Of a stretch of DNA of 64,000 bases, positions 27,405 through 36,864 are shown piece after piece. The notes below the pieces were generated by a model. It was not told where the DNA came from, ran no database searches, and worked only from the letters and a program-made list of their open reading frames with translations. The stretch covers positions 461,870 through 525,869 of the forward strand of contig NZ_BONW01000028.1 of assembly GCF_016862915.1 (NCBI RefSeq), read 5' to 3'. Both the position numbers and the translations under genes were made by a program. Positions within the stretch are counted from its first letter, which is position 1. Every line of letters begins with the position of its first letter. Source of the stretch: Plantactinospora endophytica. GTDB lineage: Bacteria > Actinomycetota > Actinomycetes > Mycobacteriales > Micromonosporaceae.

Positions 27405-28085
27405 GTGACTTCGCGGAAAATACTCGAGACCAAGTACCGGATCTCGGAAACGGCGATGGCCTTGTTCCTGAAGGAGGGGTACGCGAACGTCACCGTCGAG
27501 GCCGTCGCGGAGGCATCGAGCGTGTCCCGCCGTACCGTCTTCCGACACTTCGAGAGCAAGGACGAACTCGCGTTCCCGGATCACACCGAACGGCTGAGAC
27601 TGGTCGAGCGGTGCCTCGTCGAATCCGCACCCGACACGGATCCGGTGGACGCGGTCATCGCGGCCACCGAGGAGTCACTGCGCGACTTCCTCAGTCGGCC
27701 CGAACTCGTCCTCCGGCGCTACAAACTGACCCGCGTCGTGCCCGAGTTACGCAAGCGCGAGGTCATCGAACACGAGCGGTACGTCGCGCTCACCCGTGCC
27801 TTTCTGCGGGACAACCTGCCACCCGACGCGCCGCCCTTCCAGGCGACCGCCCTCGCGGCCCTCATCGACGCGATCCACCGCTCCGCGCTCGGCAACTGGG
27901 TACGCGGCGGCGGCACGACCGACGCCGTCGCCGAGCTGGAGGCCGGCATGGAATGGGTTCGCCGCCTGATGGTCCACCAGTCGACCTTCGCCACCTCTCC
28001 ACTGCTCCTCGCGTTGCTCCCTGACACGCCGCAGACCCGCCGAGTCCTGACCTCGCTGCGAGACGCGGCGGAGGAGTTGCGCTAG
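27405..28085 (+). CDS. TetR-family transcriptional regulator
   Basis: 226 residues. The TetR helix-turn-helix is near residues 25-55: NVTVEAVAEASSVSRRTVFR then HFESKDELAF; the C-terminal part is the variable ligand domain. GTG at 27405 has GGAGAGG upstream; longer frames overlap livM and lack a ribosome site. Placed between the HAAT importer and an SDR, it probably senses the imported compound or its catabolite and controls these operons. No obvious palindrome was found in the 100 bases upstream. Confidence 0.85.
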   Translation: MTSRKILETKYRISETAMALFLKEGYANVTVEAVAEASSVSRRTVFRHFESKDELAFPDHTERLRLVERCLVESAPDTDPVDAVIAATEESLRDFLSRPELVLRRYKLTRVVPELRKREVIEHERYVALTRAFLRDNLPPDAPPFQATALAALIDAIHRSALGNWVRGGGTTDAVAELEAGMEWVRRLMVHQSTFATSPLLLALLPDTPQTRRVLTSLRDAAEELR

Positions 28086-28121
28086 CCATGGCGGGTACGA
28101 ACACGACGCAAGGAGCAGGAG

Positions 28122-28859
28122 TTGCCGAACCTGACGTTCGACTTCGCGGGAAGAACCGCGATCGTGACCGGAGCGGCCCGTGGGCTCGGCCTCGAGTTCG
28201 CCCGCCTCTTCCGCCGGTCCGGGGCGGAGGTGTTCCTGGTTGACGCCGACGCCGACGAGGTCGGGCTGGCGGCGGACGAGTTGGGCGCGACCGGCGTCGC
28301 CTGCGACGTCACCAGCACCGAGGCCGTCGAGGCCCTGGTGGACCGGGTGGTCACCGCGACCGGTCGGCTGGACGTCGTCGTCAACAACGCCGGCATACTC
28401 CGGGACCGTCGACTGTGGAAGCTGTCGGACCAGGACTGGGCCGAGGTGCTCGACGTGCACCTGGGCGGGACCTTCCGGCTGACCCGCGCCGCGGTACCGG
28501 TGTTCCGACAGCAGCGGTACGGCCGGGTCATCAACGTGACGTCGTACACCGGGCTGCGCGGCAACATCGGGCAGGCGAACTACGGCGCCGCCAAGGCCGG
28601 CATCATCGGCTTCACCAAGACCGCGGCCAAGGAGCTCGCGGCGTTCGGGATCACCGTCAACGCCATCTCGCCGAACGCCGAGACGCGGATGATCGGCTCG
28701 ATTCCCGAGGAGAAGCGTCTGGAACTCGCCGCTGCCATCCCACTCGGCCGGTTCGCGGCGCCCAGCGAGATAGCCGCGGCCACCGCCTTCCTCGCCTCCG
28801 AGGAGGCCGGCTACGTCACCGGAGTCGTCCTGCCCGTGGACGGAGGAATCTCGATCTGA
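28122..28859 (+). CDS. SDR-family oxidoreductase (FabG-like)
   Basis: 245 residues, classical short-chain dehydrogenase length. Cofactor motif TGAARGLG (residues about 17-24), DVDxx-type acidic LVDADAD favouring NAD, NNAG at about 90, catalytic Ser in NVTSYTGLRG and YGAAK (Tyr near 152), and a C-terminal VTGVVLPVDGGISI. TTG start with AAGGAGCAGG just upstream. In line with the TetR gene (36 bases). The alcohol substrate is unknown; a step in catabolism of the imported ligand is plausible. Confidence 0.88.
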   Translation: MPNLTFDFAGRTAIVTGAARGLGLEFARLFRRSGAEVFLVDADADEVGLAADELGATGVACDVTSTEAVEALVDRVVTATGRLDVVVNNAGILRDRRLWKLSDQDWAEVLDVHLGGTFRLTRAAVPVFRQQRYGRVINVTSYTGLRGNIGQANYGAAKAGIIGFTKTAAKELAAFGITVNAISPNAETRMIGSIPEEKRLELAAAIPLGRFAAPSEIAAATAFLASEEAGYVTGVVLPVDGGISI

Positions 28860-29072
28860 CCGGGCCGGAGCAGGGGACGGCCACCGGTGGCCCCGACCGT
28901 TACCACCGGCGCCGCCGGAGCCCTCCCGGCACGTCGGGTCCACCGGATCGGTGCAGCTCGCGGTGCTGCTCGGAGCCGCTGAAGCAGGAATGAAACAGCC
29001 GCGTGTTCCGCTGTCGCGGCGGGTCGTCCGGAGAAGCGGGTCGGCTCGTGGCGACCAGGACGGGGGAGTGCT

Positions 29073-30389
29073 GTGGTAGCGAGGCGAGCGTTGTTCACGG
29101 GTACGGTCGCGGCGGGTGTGTCCGCGGCGGCCGGCGCGCTGTCGGCCAACGGTTCGGCCGGGCCGGCGTCGGCCGGCACCGGCGGCCGGGGAGGTGGATC
29201 GTGGCGGGCCGGGCTCGTCCGCCTGCACGACGCCATGGCGGCGCGCGTCGCGCGGGGCGGACTCGCCGGGATCGTCTACCTCGTCGCCCAGCGGGACCGG
29301 GTGCACGTGGACACGATCGGCACGTTGTCGCTGGACGGGGGCGAGCCGATGCGGCGCGGTACGCCGTTCCGCATCGCGTCGATGACGAAGCCGGTCGTCG
29401 CGGCCGCCGCGATGATGCTGGTGGAGGAGGGCCGGCTCGGACTCCACGAGCCGGTCGACCGGCTCCTTCCCGAGTTGGCCGGGCGGCGCGTGCTCGTCCG
29501 GGTCGACGGGCCGCTCGACCAGACCGTCGCGGCGGCACGCCCGATCACGGTCGAGGACCTACTGACGTTCCGGCTCGGCCACGGCATAATCTTCGAGCCG
29601 AGCTTCCAGCCGCCGTACCCGGTGATCACCGCCGCGAACGACCTGCGACTCGTGCTGGCGGAGCCGGATCCCCGCACACCGCACGGCCCGGACGAGTGGA
29701 CCAGGCTCTTCGGCACCCTGCCACTGATGTACCAGCCGGGCGAGCGGTGGCGCTACAACACCGGTTCGCTCCTGCTCGGTGTGCTGATCGCCCGCGCCTC
29801 GGGGCTGCCGTTGCCGGACTTCCTGCGCCAGCGGGTGTTCCGGCCGTTGGGGATGAGCCAGACCGGGTTCGCGCTGTCGGCCGCCGACGCCCGTCGAATG
29901 CCCGGCCTCTACGCGGCGGATCCGCAGACCGGTCAGCTGCGGCCGCAGCCCGTCTCGACCCCGCAGGAGTGGACCCGGCCGCCCGCCTTCCCGTCCGGCG
30001 CCGCCGGACTGGTCTCGACCGTCGACGACTATCTGGCCTTCAGCCGATTCCTGCTCGACCGGGGAGTCCGGCACGGTCGACGGCTGCTGTCGGCGGAGTC
30101 GGTCCGGCTACTGACGACCAACCACCTGACGCCGCAGCAGTTGGCCGACGCCGGGCCGTACCCGCTCGGCGGACGGGGCTGGGGGTACGGCATGGGCGTC
30201 AGCGTCGTCCCGGACGACATCTCGGAGCCGGGCCGGTACGGCTGGGAGGGCGGCTACGGCACCTCCTGGTTCACCGACCCGCACCGGGGCCTGATCGCGA
30301 TCGCCCTGACCCAGACCGTGGACTTCCTGTTCGACGGCGGGTCCGACGAGTTCCAGCGCCTGGCGGCCGAAGCCTGCGTACCGTACTGA
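29073..30389 (+). CDS. Secreted serine hydrolase, beta-lactamase/penicillin-binding-protein-like fold
   Basis: 438 residues. A twin-arginine-like start (VVARRALFTGTVAAGVSAAA) suggests export. The class-C beta-lactamase-like fold shows nucleophile Ser and Lys in RIASMTKPVVAAA, Tyr in RWRYNTGSLLLG (YxN variant) and a third motif near GWEGGYGTSWF. Members include esterases (EstB type), D-aminopeptidases and transglycosylases; in a polymer-ester region an esterase is the simplest idea. GTG start with GGGGGAG upstream. The 213-base gap before it shows only a GGCCACCGGTGGCC palindrome at 28879-28892. Confidence 0.83.
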   Translation: MVARRALFTGTVAAGVSAAAGALSANGSAGPASAGTGGRGGGSWRAGLVRLHDAMAARVARGGLAGIVYLVAQRDRVHVDTIGTLSLDGGEPMRRGTPFRIASMTKPVVAAAAMMLVEEGRLGLHEPVDRLLPELAGRRVLVRVDGPLDQTVAAARPITVEDLLTFRLGHGIIFEPSFQPPYPVITAANDLRLVLAEPDPRTPHGPDEWTRLFGTLPLMYQPGERWRYNTGSLLLGVLIARASGLPLPDFLRQRVFRPLGMSQTGFALSAADARRMPGLYAADPQTGQLRPQPVSTPQEWTRPPAFPSGAAGLVSTVDDYLAFSRFLLDRGVRHGRRLLSAESVRLLTTNHLTPQQLADAGPYPLGGRGWGYGMGVSVVPDDISEPGRYGWEGGYGTSWFTDPHRGLIAIALTQTVDFLFDGGSDEFQRLAAEACVPY

Positions 30390-30542
30390 GCTGTTCTTCG
30401 ACCTCGGCGACACCGGCCGGACATCCTGGGGATCGTTCCCCTTCCTGCGGAAGCACGGGCAGCGGATCTTGCCGCCGCCTGCCGCGCTCGGACAGGGGGT
30501 GCACGTCTTCCGCTGTCAACACCGCTGTGCAATCGTTGCCAC

Positions 30543-32354
30543 ATGCGTTTGACCGACCGCGTGTACCGCCACCAGGACACCTGCAACGTCTACCTGATCG
30601 TCGAGGGGTCCTCGGCGATCGCGATCGACTTCGGGTCCGGAACGGTGCTGGATCACCTGGCCGACTACGGCGTCGAGCGGATCACCGACGTGCTCATGAC
30701 CCATCACCACCGCGACCAGGCTCAGGGCCTGGCCCGAGCGGTGAGTGCCGGGGCCCGGGTGTGGGTGCCGTCGTCGGAGCGGGACCTGTTCGCCGCCGTC
30801 GGCGAGCACTGGCGGACGCGGAACCTCGACAACGACTACGACCTGCGACAGGACCGGTTCTCGCTGCTGGAGGACGTCCCGGTGCACGGCGTCGTACCGG
30901 ACTACCGCAGCCGTCGGTTCGGCGGGATCGACATCCTGACCGTCCCCCTGCCGGGGCACACCTTGGGCTCGGTCGGCTACCTGGCGGAACTGGACGGCAG
31001 GCGGATGGCCTTCACCGGCGACCTGCTGCACGGACCCGGCACCGTCTGGTCGCTCTCGGCGTTGCAGTGGAGCTACAGCGGGCTGGAGGGCGCGGCGGCC
31101 TCGGTGCTGTCGCTGGACCTGCTGGCCGAGCGCACGCCCGATCTCGTCCTGCCCGCGCACGGCCGGCCGATCACCGAGCCTGCTCCGGCGCTCGCCGAGA
31201 CGCGCCGCAACCTGCAGGCGCTGGTCGACTTCCGTCGCGACACCCCGTGGGACCTGGACGGTTGGCTGCGCCGGCCGTACGAGGAGCTCTCGCCGCACCT
31301 GCTGCGCAACCGCACGTCCTTCGCGACGAGCTACGCGTTGTTGTCCGAATCGGGCGCGGCCCTGTTGATCGACTACGGCTTCGACATGGTCACCGGGCTA
31401 CCCGGCGCCAGTGACCGGTCGTCTCGGCGACCCTGGTTGGCCTCCCTGGACGCGCTGAGACGCACGTACGGCGTCGAGCGGGTCGAGGTCGTCGTGCCGA
31501 CCCACTACCACGACGACCATGTGGCGGGCTTCGACCTGCTGCACCAGGTGGAGGGGACCCGGGTCTGGGCGGCGGAGTCGATTGCCCCCATTCTGCGCGA
31601 CCCGCGTCGGTACGACCTGCCCTGCCTCTGGTACGACCCACTGCCGGTGCACCGGGCGGTGCCGACCGGCGTGCCGGTGCGCTGGCACGAGTACGAGTTG
31701 ACCATGTACCCGCTGCCCGGCCACACGTTGTACGCGGTGGCGATCGGGTTCCAGGTCGACGGCCGGACAGTCGTGGCCACCGGGGACCAGCAGGACGGCG
31801 GGTGGATCGAGGGACAGCGTACCGAGGTGCTCAACTTCCAGTACCGCAACCGGTTCCGGTTCGACGACTTCATCGACTCGGCGCTGCTGTACCGGCAGCT
31901 CTCCCCGGACCTGCTGATCAGCGGGCACTGGGCGCCCCGCCGGGTGGATGCCGCCTACCTCGACATGCTGCTGGCCCGGGGCGAGGAGTTGGCCCGGCTG
32001 CACCGGGCACTGTTGCCGCTCGACGAGGTCGACTTCGGCGCGGAGGGGTTCGGGGCCCGGATCCTGCCGTACCGTTCCCTGACCACCGCCGGGGAGCCGC
32101 TGACGCTGGAGGTGGAGGTCCGCAACCCGTTCCGGCATCGGTGCGGGCTACGCGTCGACCTGGTGGTGCCCGACGGCTGGCGGGCCACGCCCCGGCACCG
32201 CGAGGTCGAGGTCGACGGGCTCGGCGAGGGCTGCGTACGGTTCGAGGTGCTGCCCGCGCCCGGCGCACGGCGGCGGGCCCGGCTGGCGGCGAACCTGTCC
32301 GTCGGCGACCGTGACTTCGGCCAGCAGGCCGAGGCCCTGGTGGACGTGCGATGA
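30543..32354 (+). CDS. Tandem metallo-beta-lactamase-fold protein with C-terminal beta-sandwich
   Basis: 603 residues, no signal peptide. Two metallo-beta-lactamase domains: the first (about 1-235) has LMTHHHRDQAQG, that is HxHxD with Gln59 replacing the last His; the second (about 255-495) has a canonical THYHDDHVAG (His321, His323, Asp325, His326). Both have a GHTL motif (LPGHTLGSVGY; LPGHTLYAVAIGF). The last about 100 residues look like an Ig-like sandwich (GEPLTLEVEVRNPFRHRC). One domain probably keeps two metals and the other is altered. The stop overlaps the next gene as ATGA. The substrate is unknown; the locus suggests a sugar lactone, ester or phosphodiester on a glycan fragment. Confidence 0.8.
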   Translation: MRLTDRVYRHQDTCNVYLIVEGSSAIAIDFGSGTVLDHLADYGVERITDVLMTHHHRDQAQGLARAVSAGARVWVPSSERDLFAAVGEHWRTRNLDNDYDLRQDRFSLLEDVPVHGVVPDYRSRRFGGIDILTVPLPGHTLGSVGYLAELDGRRMAFTGDLLHGPGTVWSLSALQWSYSGLEGAAASVLSLDLLAERTPDLVLPAHGRPITEPAPALAETRRNLQALVDFRRDTPWDLDGWLRRPYEELSPHLLRNRTSFATSYALLSESGAALLIDYGFDMVTGLPGASDRSSRRPWLASLDALRRTYGVERVEVVVPTHYHDDHVAGFDLLHQVEGTRVWAAESIAPILRDPRRYDLPCLWYDPLPVHRAVPTGVPVRWHEYELTMYPLPGHTLYAVAIGFQVDGRTVVATGDQQDGGWIEGQRTEVLNFQYRNRFRFDDFIDSALLYRQLSPDLLISGHWAPRRVDAAYLDMLLARGEELARLHRALLPLDEVDFGAEGFGARILPYRSLTTAGEPLTLEVEVRNPFRHRCGLRVDLVVPDGWRATPRHREVEVDGLGEGCVRFEVLPAPGARRRARLAANLSVGDRDFGQQAEALVDVR

Positions 32355-34171
32355 CGGCCGGGGTCAGCGCCATCGAGGTCGCCGGGCACCTGGAGATCCG
32401 CACGCCGCACTACACCGCCCGGGTCGACCGACGACGGTTGCTCGCCGACGTCGCCGGGTCCGACGGCGGCGCGTGGGGGCAGCTTCGGCTGCTGTGCTCC
32501 GTGCACGCGCTCGACGGGCCGGACGAGACGGTCCGGGTCGAGGAGGTGACGCACGAGGTCGGTGCCGACCTGGTCCGGCTCACCGTCCGCTGCCTCAGCA
32601 CCCGGTGGGACACCCGCGTCCAGGTGGTCGAGTTCCGGCCCGGCCAGATCAGCCTCCGGGCGACGGTGCGTGGTGCCGGCCGGATCACCACCGTCCAACT
32701 GCTCGGCGGCATGCGCCTGCCGCAGGGCGTGCTGCCCAGCGGCGCCGCGCACCGTACGGTCTTCTCTCCCAATCCCGACCATCCGTGGCGGATCGCCAGG
32801 CCAGCCGTTGAACCGGCGGTGATCAGCGTGAACGGCGAGGGCGGGGAGCCCGGGGTGGGCCGCTGGCTGTTCACCCCCGCGCCGACCTGCTTCGGGCTGT
32901 CCCGGGAGCCGGTCCCGCATGATCATGGGTTGCCGTCCGGCCCCTGGCTGATGCTCGGCCTGGCCGCGCGGCGGCGGACCTTCGTGGAGTTCGGGTACGA
33001 CCCGGCCCCCGACGGGTTCACCCTGCGCTGCGAGTACCAGGGGCACACGGTCGTCGACGACGAGTTCGACACCCCCACCGTGTTGCTGCTGTTCGGTGCC
33101 GACGACCCGTACGACGGGCTGCGCCGGTACCGGGACGAGTTGGCCGCCCGTGGCCTGGTGGCGCCGGTCACGCCCCGGCCGCTGGCCGCGCACTGGCGTC
33201 AGCCGATCTTCTGCGGTTGGGGCGCACAGTGCGCCCTGGCCGCCGGCGGCGCGGCGACCGCGCCCGAACTGTCCCGGCAGGCGCTCTACGACGGGTTCCT
33301 GGCTACCCTGGCCGGCAACGGGCTGGTGCCGGGCACGGTCGTGGTGGACGACAAGTGGCAGGAGCGGTACGCGACCTGCCGACCCGACCCGGAGAAGTGG
33401 CCGGACCTGGCCGGCTTCGTCGCGCAGCGGCACGCCGCCGGGCAGCGGGTGCTGCTGTGGTGGAAGGCATGGGACCCGGAGGGTGCTCCCGACGAGGCGT
33501 GCGTGCGTGACCCCGAGGGCAGGCCGGTGACGCTAGACCCGGAGAGCCGGCTCGGCCGTCGGCTCATCGAGGAGGCCGTCGGCCACATGCTCGACCCGGC
33601 CGGACTGGACGCCGACGGGTTGAAGATCGACTTCACCGGTCGGACGCCCTCGGGCACCGGGCTGCGGCACGCCGGCCCGTCCTGGGGCTTCGACCTGCTG
33701 CACGAACTGCTCGGCGTCGTCCATCGGACCGCGAAGCGGGTCAAGCCGGGCTCGCTGATCGTCACGCACACCCCGGATCCCGGCTTCCTGGACGTGACGG
33801 ACATGCTCCGGCTCAACGACGTCCTGCACCTGGACCATCCGCTCGGGCGCACGCCGCCGCCCGGCATCGCCGGCTCGGCCGTGGTGGCGCAGATGACCTA
33901 CCGGGCCCGGGTGGTCCGGTCGGCCTGCCCGGAACTTCCGGTGGACACCGACGGCTGGTGCCTGCCCGACCAGCGGGCGCTGGTCGCGTACGCCGAGGTC
34001 GCGCCGGCGCTGGGCGTGCCGGCGCTGTACTACGCGGACCGCCTGGATTTCGACCCCGATCCGATCTCCCCGGCCGCGTGGTCGGCGCTCGAAAGGACGT
34101 GGGCGGCCTATCGCCGTACGCAGGGCCTCACCCCTCCGCCTAGAATCGGGCCTCATGGCGAGGACACCTGA
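32351..34171 (+). CDS. TIM-barrel glycosidase-like protein, uncharacterised (clan-D-like)
   Basis: 606 residues, no signal peptide. An N-terminal beta-sandwich (about 1-250) precedes a TIM barrel: VVVDDKWQERYATCRPDPEK, HAAGQRVLLWWKAWDPEGAP, GLDADGLKIDFTG and DTDGWCLPDQRALVAYAEV. Asp427 in LKIDF sits where GH27/GH36/GH31-type enzymes have the nucleophile; Asp532 or Asp534 in the DTDGW segment could be the acid. The overall layout resembles alpha-galactosidase/alpha-xylosidase superfamilies, but no family assignment is secure. Translationally coupled to the tandem MBL gene and overlapping the LacI gene by 17 bases. Confidence 0.7.
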   Translation: MTAGVSAIEVAGHLEIRTPHYTARVDRRRLLADVAGSDGGAWGQLRLLCSVHALDGPDETVRVEEVTHEVGADLVRLTVRCLSTRWDTRVQVVEFRPGQISLRATVRGAGRITTVQLLGGMRLPQGVLPSGAAHRTVFSPNPDHPWRIARPAVEPAVISVNGEGGEPGVGRWLFTPAPTCFGLSREPVPHDHGLPSGPWLMLGLAARRRTFVEFGYDPAPDGFTLRCEYQGHTVVDDEFDTPTVLLLFGADDPYDGLRRYRDELAARGLVAPVTPRPLAAHWRQPIFCGWGAQCALAAGGAATAPELSRQALYDGFLATLAGNGLVPGTVVVDDKWQERYATCRPDPEKWPDLAGFVAQRHAAGQRVLLWWKAWDPEGAPDEACVRDPEGRPVTLDPESRLGRRLIEEAVGHMLDPAGLDADGLKIDFTGRTPSGTGLRHAGPSWGFDLLHELLGVVHRTAKRVKPGSLIVTHTPDPGFLDVTDMLRLNDVLHLDHPLGRTPPPGIAGSAVVAQMTYRARVVRSACPELPVDTDGWCLPDQRALVAYAEVAPALGVPALYYADRLDFDPDPISPAAWSALERTWAAYRRTQGLTPPPRIGPHGEDT

Positions 34172-35306
34172 GCGGGACGGCGGGGCATCGGCCCGCCGTG
34201 CAGCCGCTCGACCACGCCGACGTCCCACGATCCAGGACCTGGCCCAGGCCGCCGGGATCTCGCCGTCCACCGCGTCCCGGGCGCTCAGCGGCAACGGCTA
34301 CGTCGCCGCCGAGGTCCGCGCCCGGGTGATCGCGGCCGCCGAGCAGATCGGGTACGTGCCCGACGGCAACGCCCGTTCGCTGCGTAGCCGCACCAGCCGT
34401 GCGGTCGGGGTGTTGATCTCCGACATCCGCAACCCGTTCTACGCCAACCTCGCCGCAGGCATCGAGGAGCAGCTCCGGTCGGCCGGGTACCACGTCATCG
34501 TGGTCAACAACGACGGGCAGCCGGAGGCCGAGGTGGAGGGGGCGCGCACCTTCATGGCGGTACGCGTCTCCGCCGCGATCATCACGCCGGTCTCCAACCG
34601 CGCCGTGCGGATGCTGATGAACGACGGGGTCGCGGTGGTCCAGGCGGACCGGATGGTGGACGGGGCGACCTCGGACGGCGTCCTGGTCGACAACGTCCAG
34701 GGGGCGCAGGAGATCACCGGGCACCTGGTCGGCCTCGGTCACACCGCCATCGCACTGCTCATCGACGAAACCGACTGGACCACCGGCGCCGGCCGCCTCG
34801 CGGGATACCGGGCCGCGCTGCGGTCCGCCGGACTGCCGATGGACCCGGCTCTGGTGGTGCCGACCAGGTTCCAGCCCGAGGCGGCCCGGAGCGCGGTCAA
34901 CGCGTTGCTCGACCGCCGGCCCGACGTCACCGCGCTGTTCGCGGCCAACAACATGCTGGCCGAGGGCGCGTTCCAGGCGCTGCGGCTACGCGGCCTGCGG
35001 GTGCCCGAGGACCTGTCGCTGGTCGCCTTCGACGACGTGCCGTGGATGTCGATGGTCTCCCCCGGGATCACCACCGTCGACCAGCACACCGACCAGCTCG
35101 GCCGGACCTGCGCCCAGTTGGTGGTCGACCGGCTGGAGGGGCCGGCCACCGAGGCGGCCACGGTCCGGTACATCGAGCCGTCGGTCGTCGTCCGGGGCTC
35201 GACCGGCCCGCCGCGAACGCTGCTCCCGGCATCTGCGGAAGGTCCCGCGTCCACCGTGTCGCGACGCACGGTCACCCCTGGGCCACGGCGCCGACCCACC
35301 CGGTAA
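34155..35306 (+). CDS. LacI-family regulator of the glycan locus
   Basis: 383 residues. An Arg-rich N-terminal extension precedes the LacI helix-turn-helix (TIQDLAQAAGISPSTASRAL then SGNGYVAAEV) and hinge, then a sugar-sensing domain (VGVLISDIRNPFYANLAAGI; TALFAANNMLAEGAFQALRL; SLVAFDDVPWMSMVSPGITT). The start overlaps the preceding gene. A palindromic operator (35362-35379) lies just downstream of the promoter before the importer operon, so it most likely represses the importer and hydrolase genes until the sugar appears. Confidence 0.88.
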   Translation: MARTPERDGGASARRAAARPRRRPTIQDLAQAAGISPSTASRALSGNGYVAAEVRARVIAAAEQIGYVPDGNARSLRSRTSRAVGVLISDIRNPFYANLAAGIEEQLRSAGYHVIVVNNDGQPEAEVEGARTFMAVRVSAAIITPVSNRAVRMLMNDGVAVVQADRMVDGATSDGVLVDNVQGAQEITGHLVGLGHTAIALLIDETDWTTGAGRLAGYRAALRSAGLPMDPALVVPTRFQPEAARSAVNALLDRRPDVTALFAANNMLAEGAFQALRLRGLRVPEDLSLVAFDDVPWMSMVSPGITTVDQHTDQLGRTCAQLVVDRLEGPATEAATVRYIEPSVVVRGSTGPPRTLLPASAEGPASTVSRRTVTPGPRRRPTR

Positions 35307-35322
35307 CACCCACGTAACGAGC

Positions 35323-35352
35323 CTTGACAGACCTTGGGGTCACTCATATGTT
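35323..35352 (+). promoter_or_regulatory. Sigma-70-type promoter of the importer-hydrolase operon
   Basis: TTGACA (35323-35328), 18 bases, TATGTT (35347-35352). The -35 is a perfect consensus. Expected start near 35359, directly before the operator. Confidence 0.6.
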
Positions 35353-35361
35353 GCACATCAC

Positions 35362-35379
35362 TGTGGTAACGATGCCACA
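35362..35379 (+). promoter_or_regulatory. LacI-type operator of the glycan operon
   Basis: TGTGGTAACGATGCCACA, an 18-bp imperfect palindrome with central CG (half-sites TGTGGTAAC and TGTGGCATC). It covers the expected transcription start, the usual position for LacI-type repression. Confidence 0.65.
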
Positions 35380-35502
35380 TCCGATGTCCCCGGTACAAGC
35401 CCGTTGAGGTTGCATCGCCGCCGCCGATGAGGCGGACCGGCAGGTCACGGCGGGGTTGATGGGCTCCTGCCCCGGACATTCGCTGTTCGTGAGGAGTGAC
35501 TA

Positions 35503-36864
35503 ATGACGATCACCCGACGGGGCCTAATCACCGGCTCGCTGGGCACCCTCGCTGTGGGGGCGCTGAGCGCCTGCGGTGGCGTGGGAGACAGTGGGAACGA
35601 TGCCAGCAAGGGTGGCGCCGGCAAGGGCGACACCGGTGCCCTGTCGACCCAGGGCTTCGGCAAGCCCGACGACGTCGGGCAGGCCCGGATCGACGCGTTC
35701 AAGAGCGCCTACCCGAACGTCCAGGTGAACCTCAACGAGGGCGACTTCGACCCCCAGCAGTTCCTCTCGGCGGTGGCCAGCGGAAACCCGCCCGACCTGG
35801 TGTATCTCGACCGTGGCCTGGTCGGCAGCTACGCGTCCCGGGGCGCCATCCAACCGCTGGACGACCTCCTCGGCGGAGCCGGGATCAAGACCGGCGACTA
35901 CCGCGAGGCGGCGATAAAGGAGGTGACGCTCGACGGCAAGGTCTACGGCGTCCCGGAGTTCTACAACACCCGCAACATCCTGGTGAACGGCAAGGCGATC
36001 GAGGAGGCCGGCCTGACGCTGGCCGACGTGAGTACCACCGACTGGAACCGGCTGCACACGGTGACCAGGCAGTTGTACCGGGCCGCCGGCGGACGGACCA
36101 CCCGGATCGGGTTCGATCCGAAGCTCCCCGAGTTCCTCCCACTCTGGGCCAAGGCCAACGGCGCCGACCTGGTCAACCCGGACGGCTCGCCGAACCTGGA
36201 GGACCCGAAGATCATCGAGGCGCTGACGTACGCGCTGAGCCTGATCGACGAGCAGGGCGGCTGGTCGAAGTTCAAGGCGTTCCGCGACACCTGGGACCTC
36301 TTCGGCGCCGGGAACCAGTTCGTGAAGAACCAGGCTGCGGCGTTCCCGTGGGAGGGCTGGTACGTCAACGTCCTGGTCCAGTCCTCGCCCAAGATCGACC
36401 TGCGGTCGACGCCGTTCACCGACCGGCAGGGCAAGCCGATCACCTTCCAGAACGGCAGCGCGTGGTGCCTGCCGAAGGACGCCAAGAACCCGGCCGCCGC
36501 CGTCAACTGGATGAAGGTCATGACCAGTACCGACACCTGGCTGAAGGCCGGTGCCGCCCGGCAGGCCACTGTGGAGCAGAACAAGTCCATCTTCACCGGC
36601 CTCTGGACCGCCAACACCGCCGCCGACGAGCAGGTCAAGGCCAAGTACGTCAAGCCCGGGCCGACCGGGTTCGACAAGGCGGTGGAGAACTACTACGCCG
36701 CCAGTGACTACGCGTTCGGCGTCAACGCCTCCAAAGCCGGCAGCGAGATTAAGGTGGCCTGGCAGGAGGCGGTGAACCGGGCCCTGTCCGGCCAGCAGAA
36801 GCCCGACGCGGCGCTGCGGCAGGCACAGTCGGAGGCGAGCAAGGCCTTCAGCGCGGCGAAGTGA
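35503..36864 (+). CDS. Sugar ABC transporter substrate-binding lipoprotein (CUT1-type)
   Basis: 453 residues. Signal TRRGLITGSLGTLAVGALSAC with the lipobox Cys near residue 24, then a family-1 solute-binding fold (FKSAYPNVQVNLNEGDFDPQ, VASGNPPDLVYLDRGLVGSY). Strong GAGGAG site before the ATG. First gene of the operon running to 44908; its stop overlaps the first permease as GTGA. It probably captures an oligosaccharide that the intracellular GH38 and partner enzymes then degrade. Confidence 0.9.
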   Translation: MTITRRGLITGSLGTLAVGALSACGGVGDSGNDASKGGAGKGDTGALSTQGFGKPDDVGQARIDAFKSAYPNVQVNLNEGDFDPQQFLSAVASGNPPDLVYLDRGLVGSYASRGAIQPLDDLLGGAGIKTGDYREAAIKEVTLDGKVYGVPEFYNTRNILVNGKAIEEAGLTLADVSTTDWNRLHTVTRQLYRAAGGRTTRIGFDPKLPEFLPLWAKANGADLVNPDGSPNLEDPKIIEALTYALSLIDEQGGWSKFKAFRDTWDLFGAGNQFVKNQAAAFPWEGWYVNVLVQSSPKIDLRSTPFTDRQGKPITFQNGSAWCLPKDAKNPAAAVNWMKVMTSTDTWLKAGAARQATVEQNKSIFTGLWTANTAADEQVKAKYVKPGPTGFDKAVENYYAASDYAFGVNASKAGSEIKVAWQEAVNRALSGQQKPDAALRQAQSEASKAFSAAK

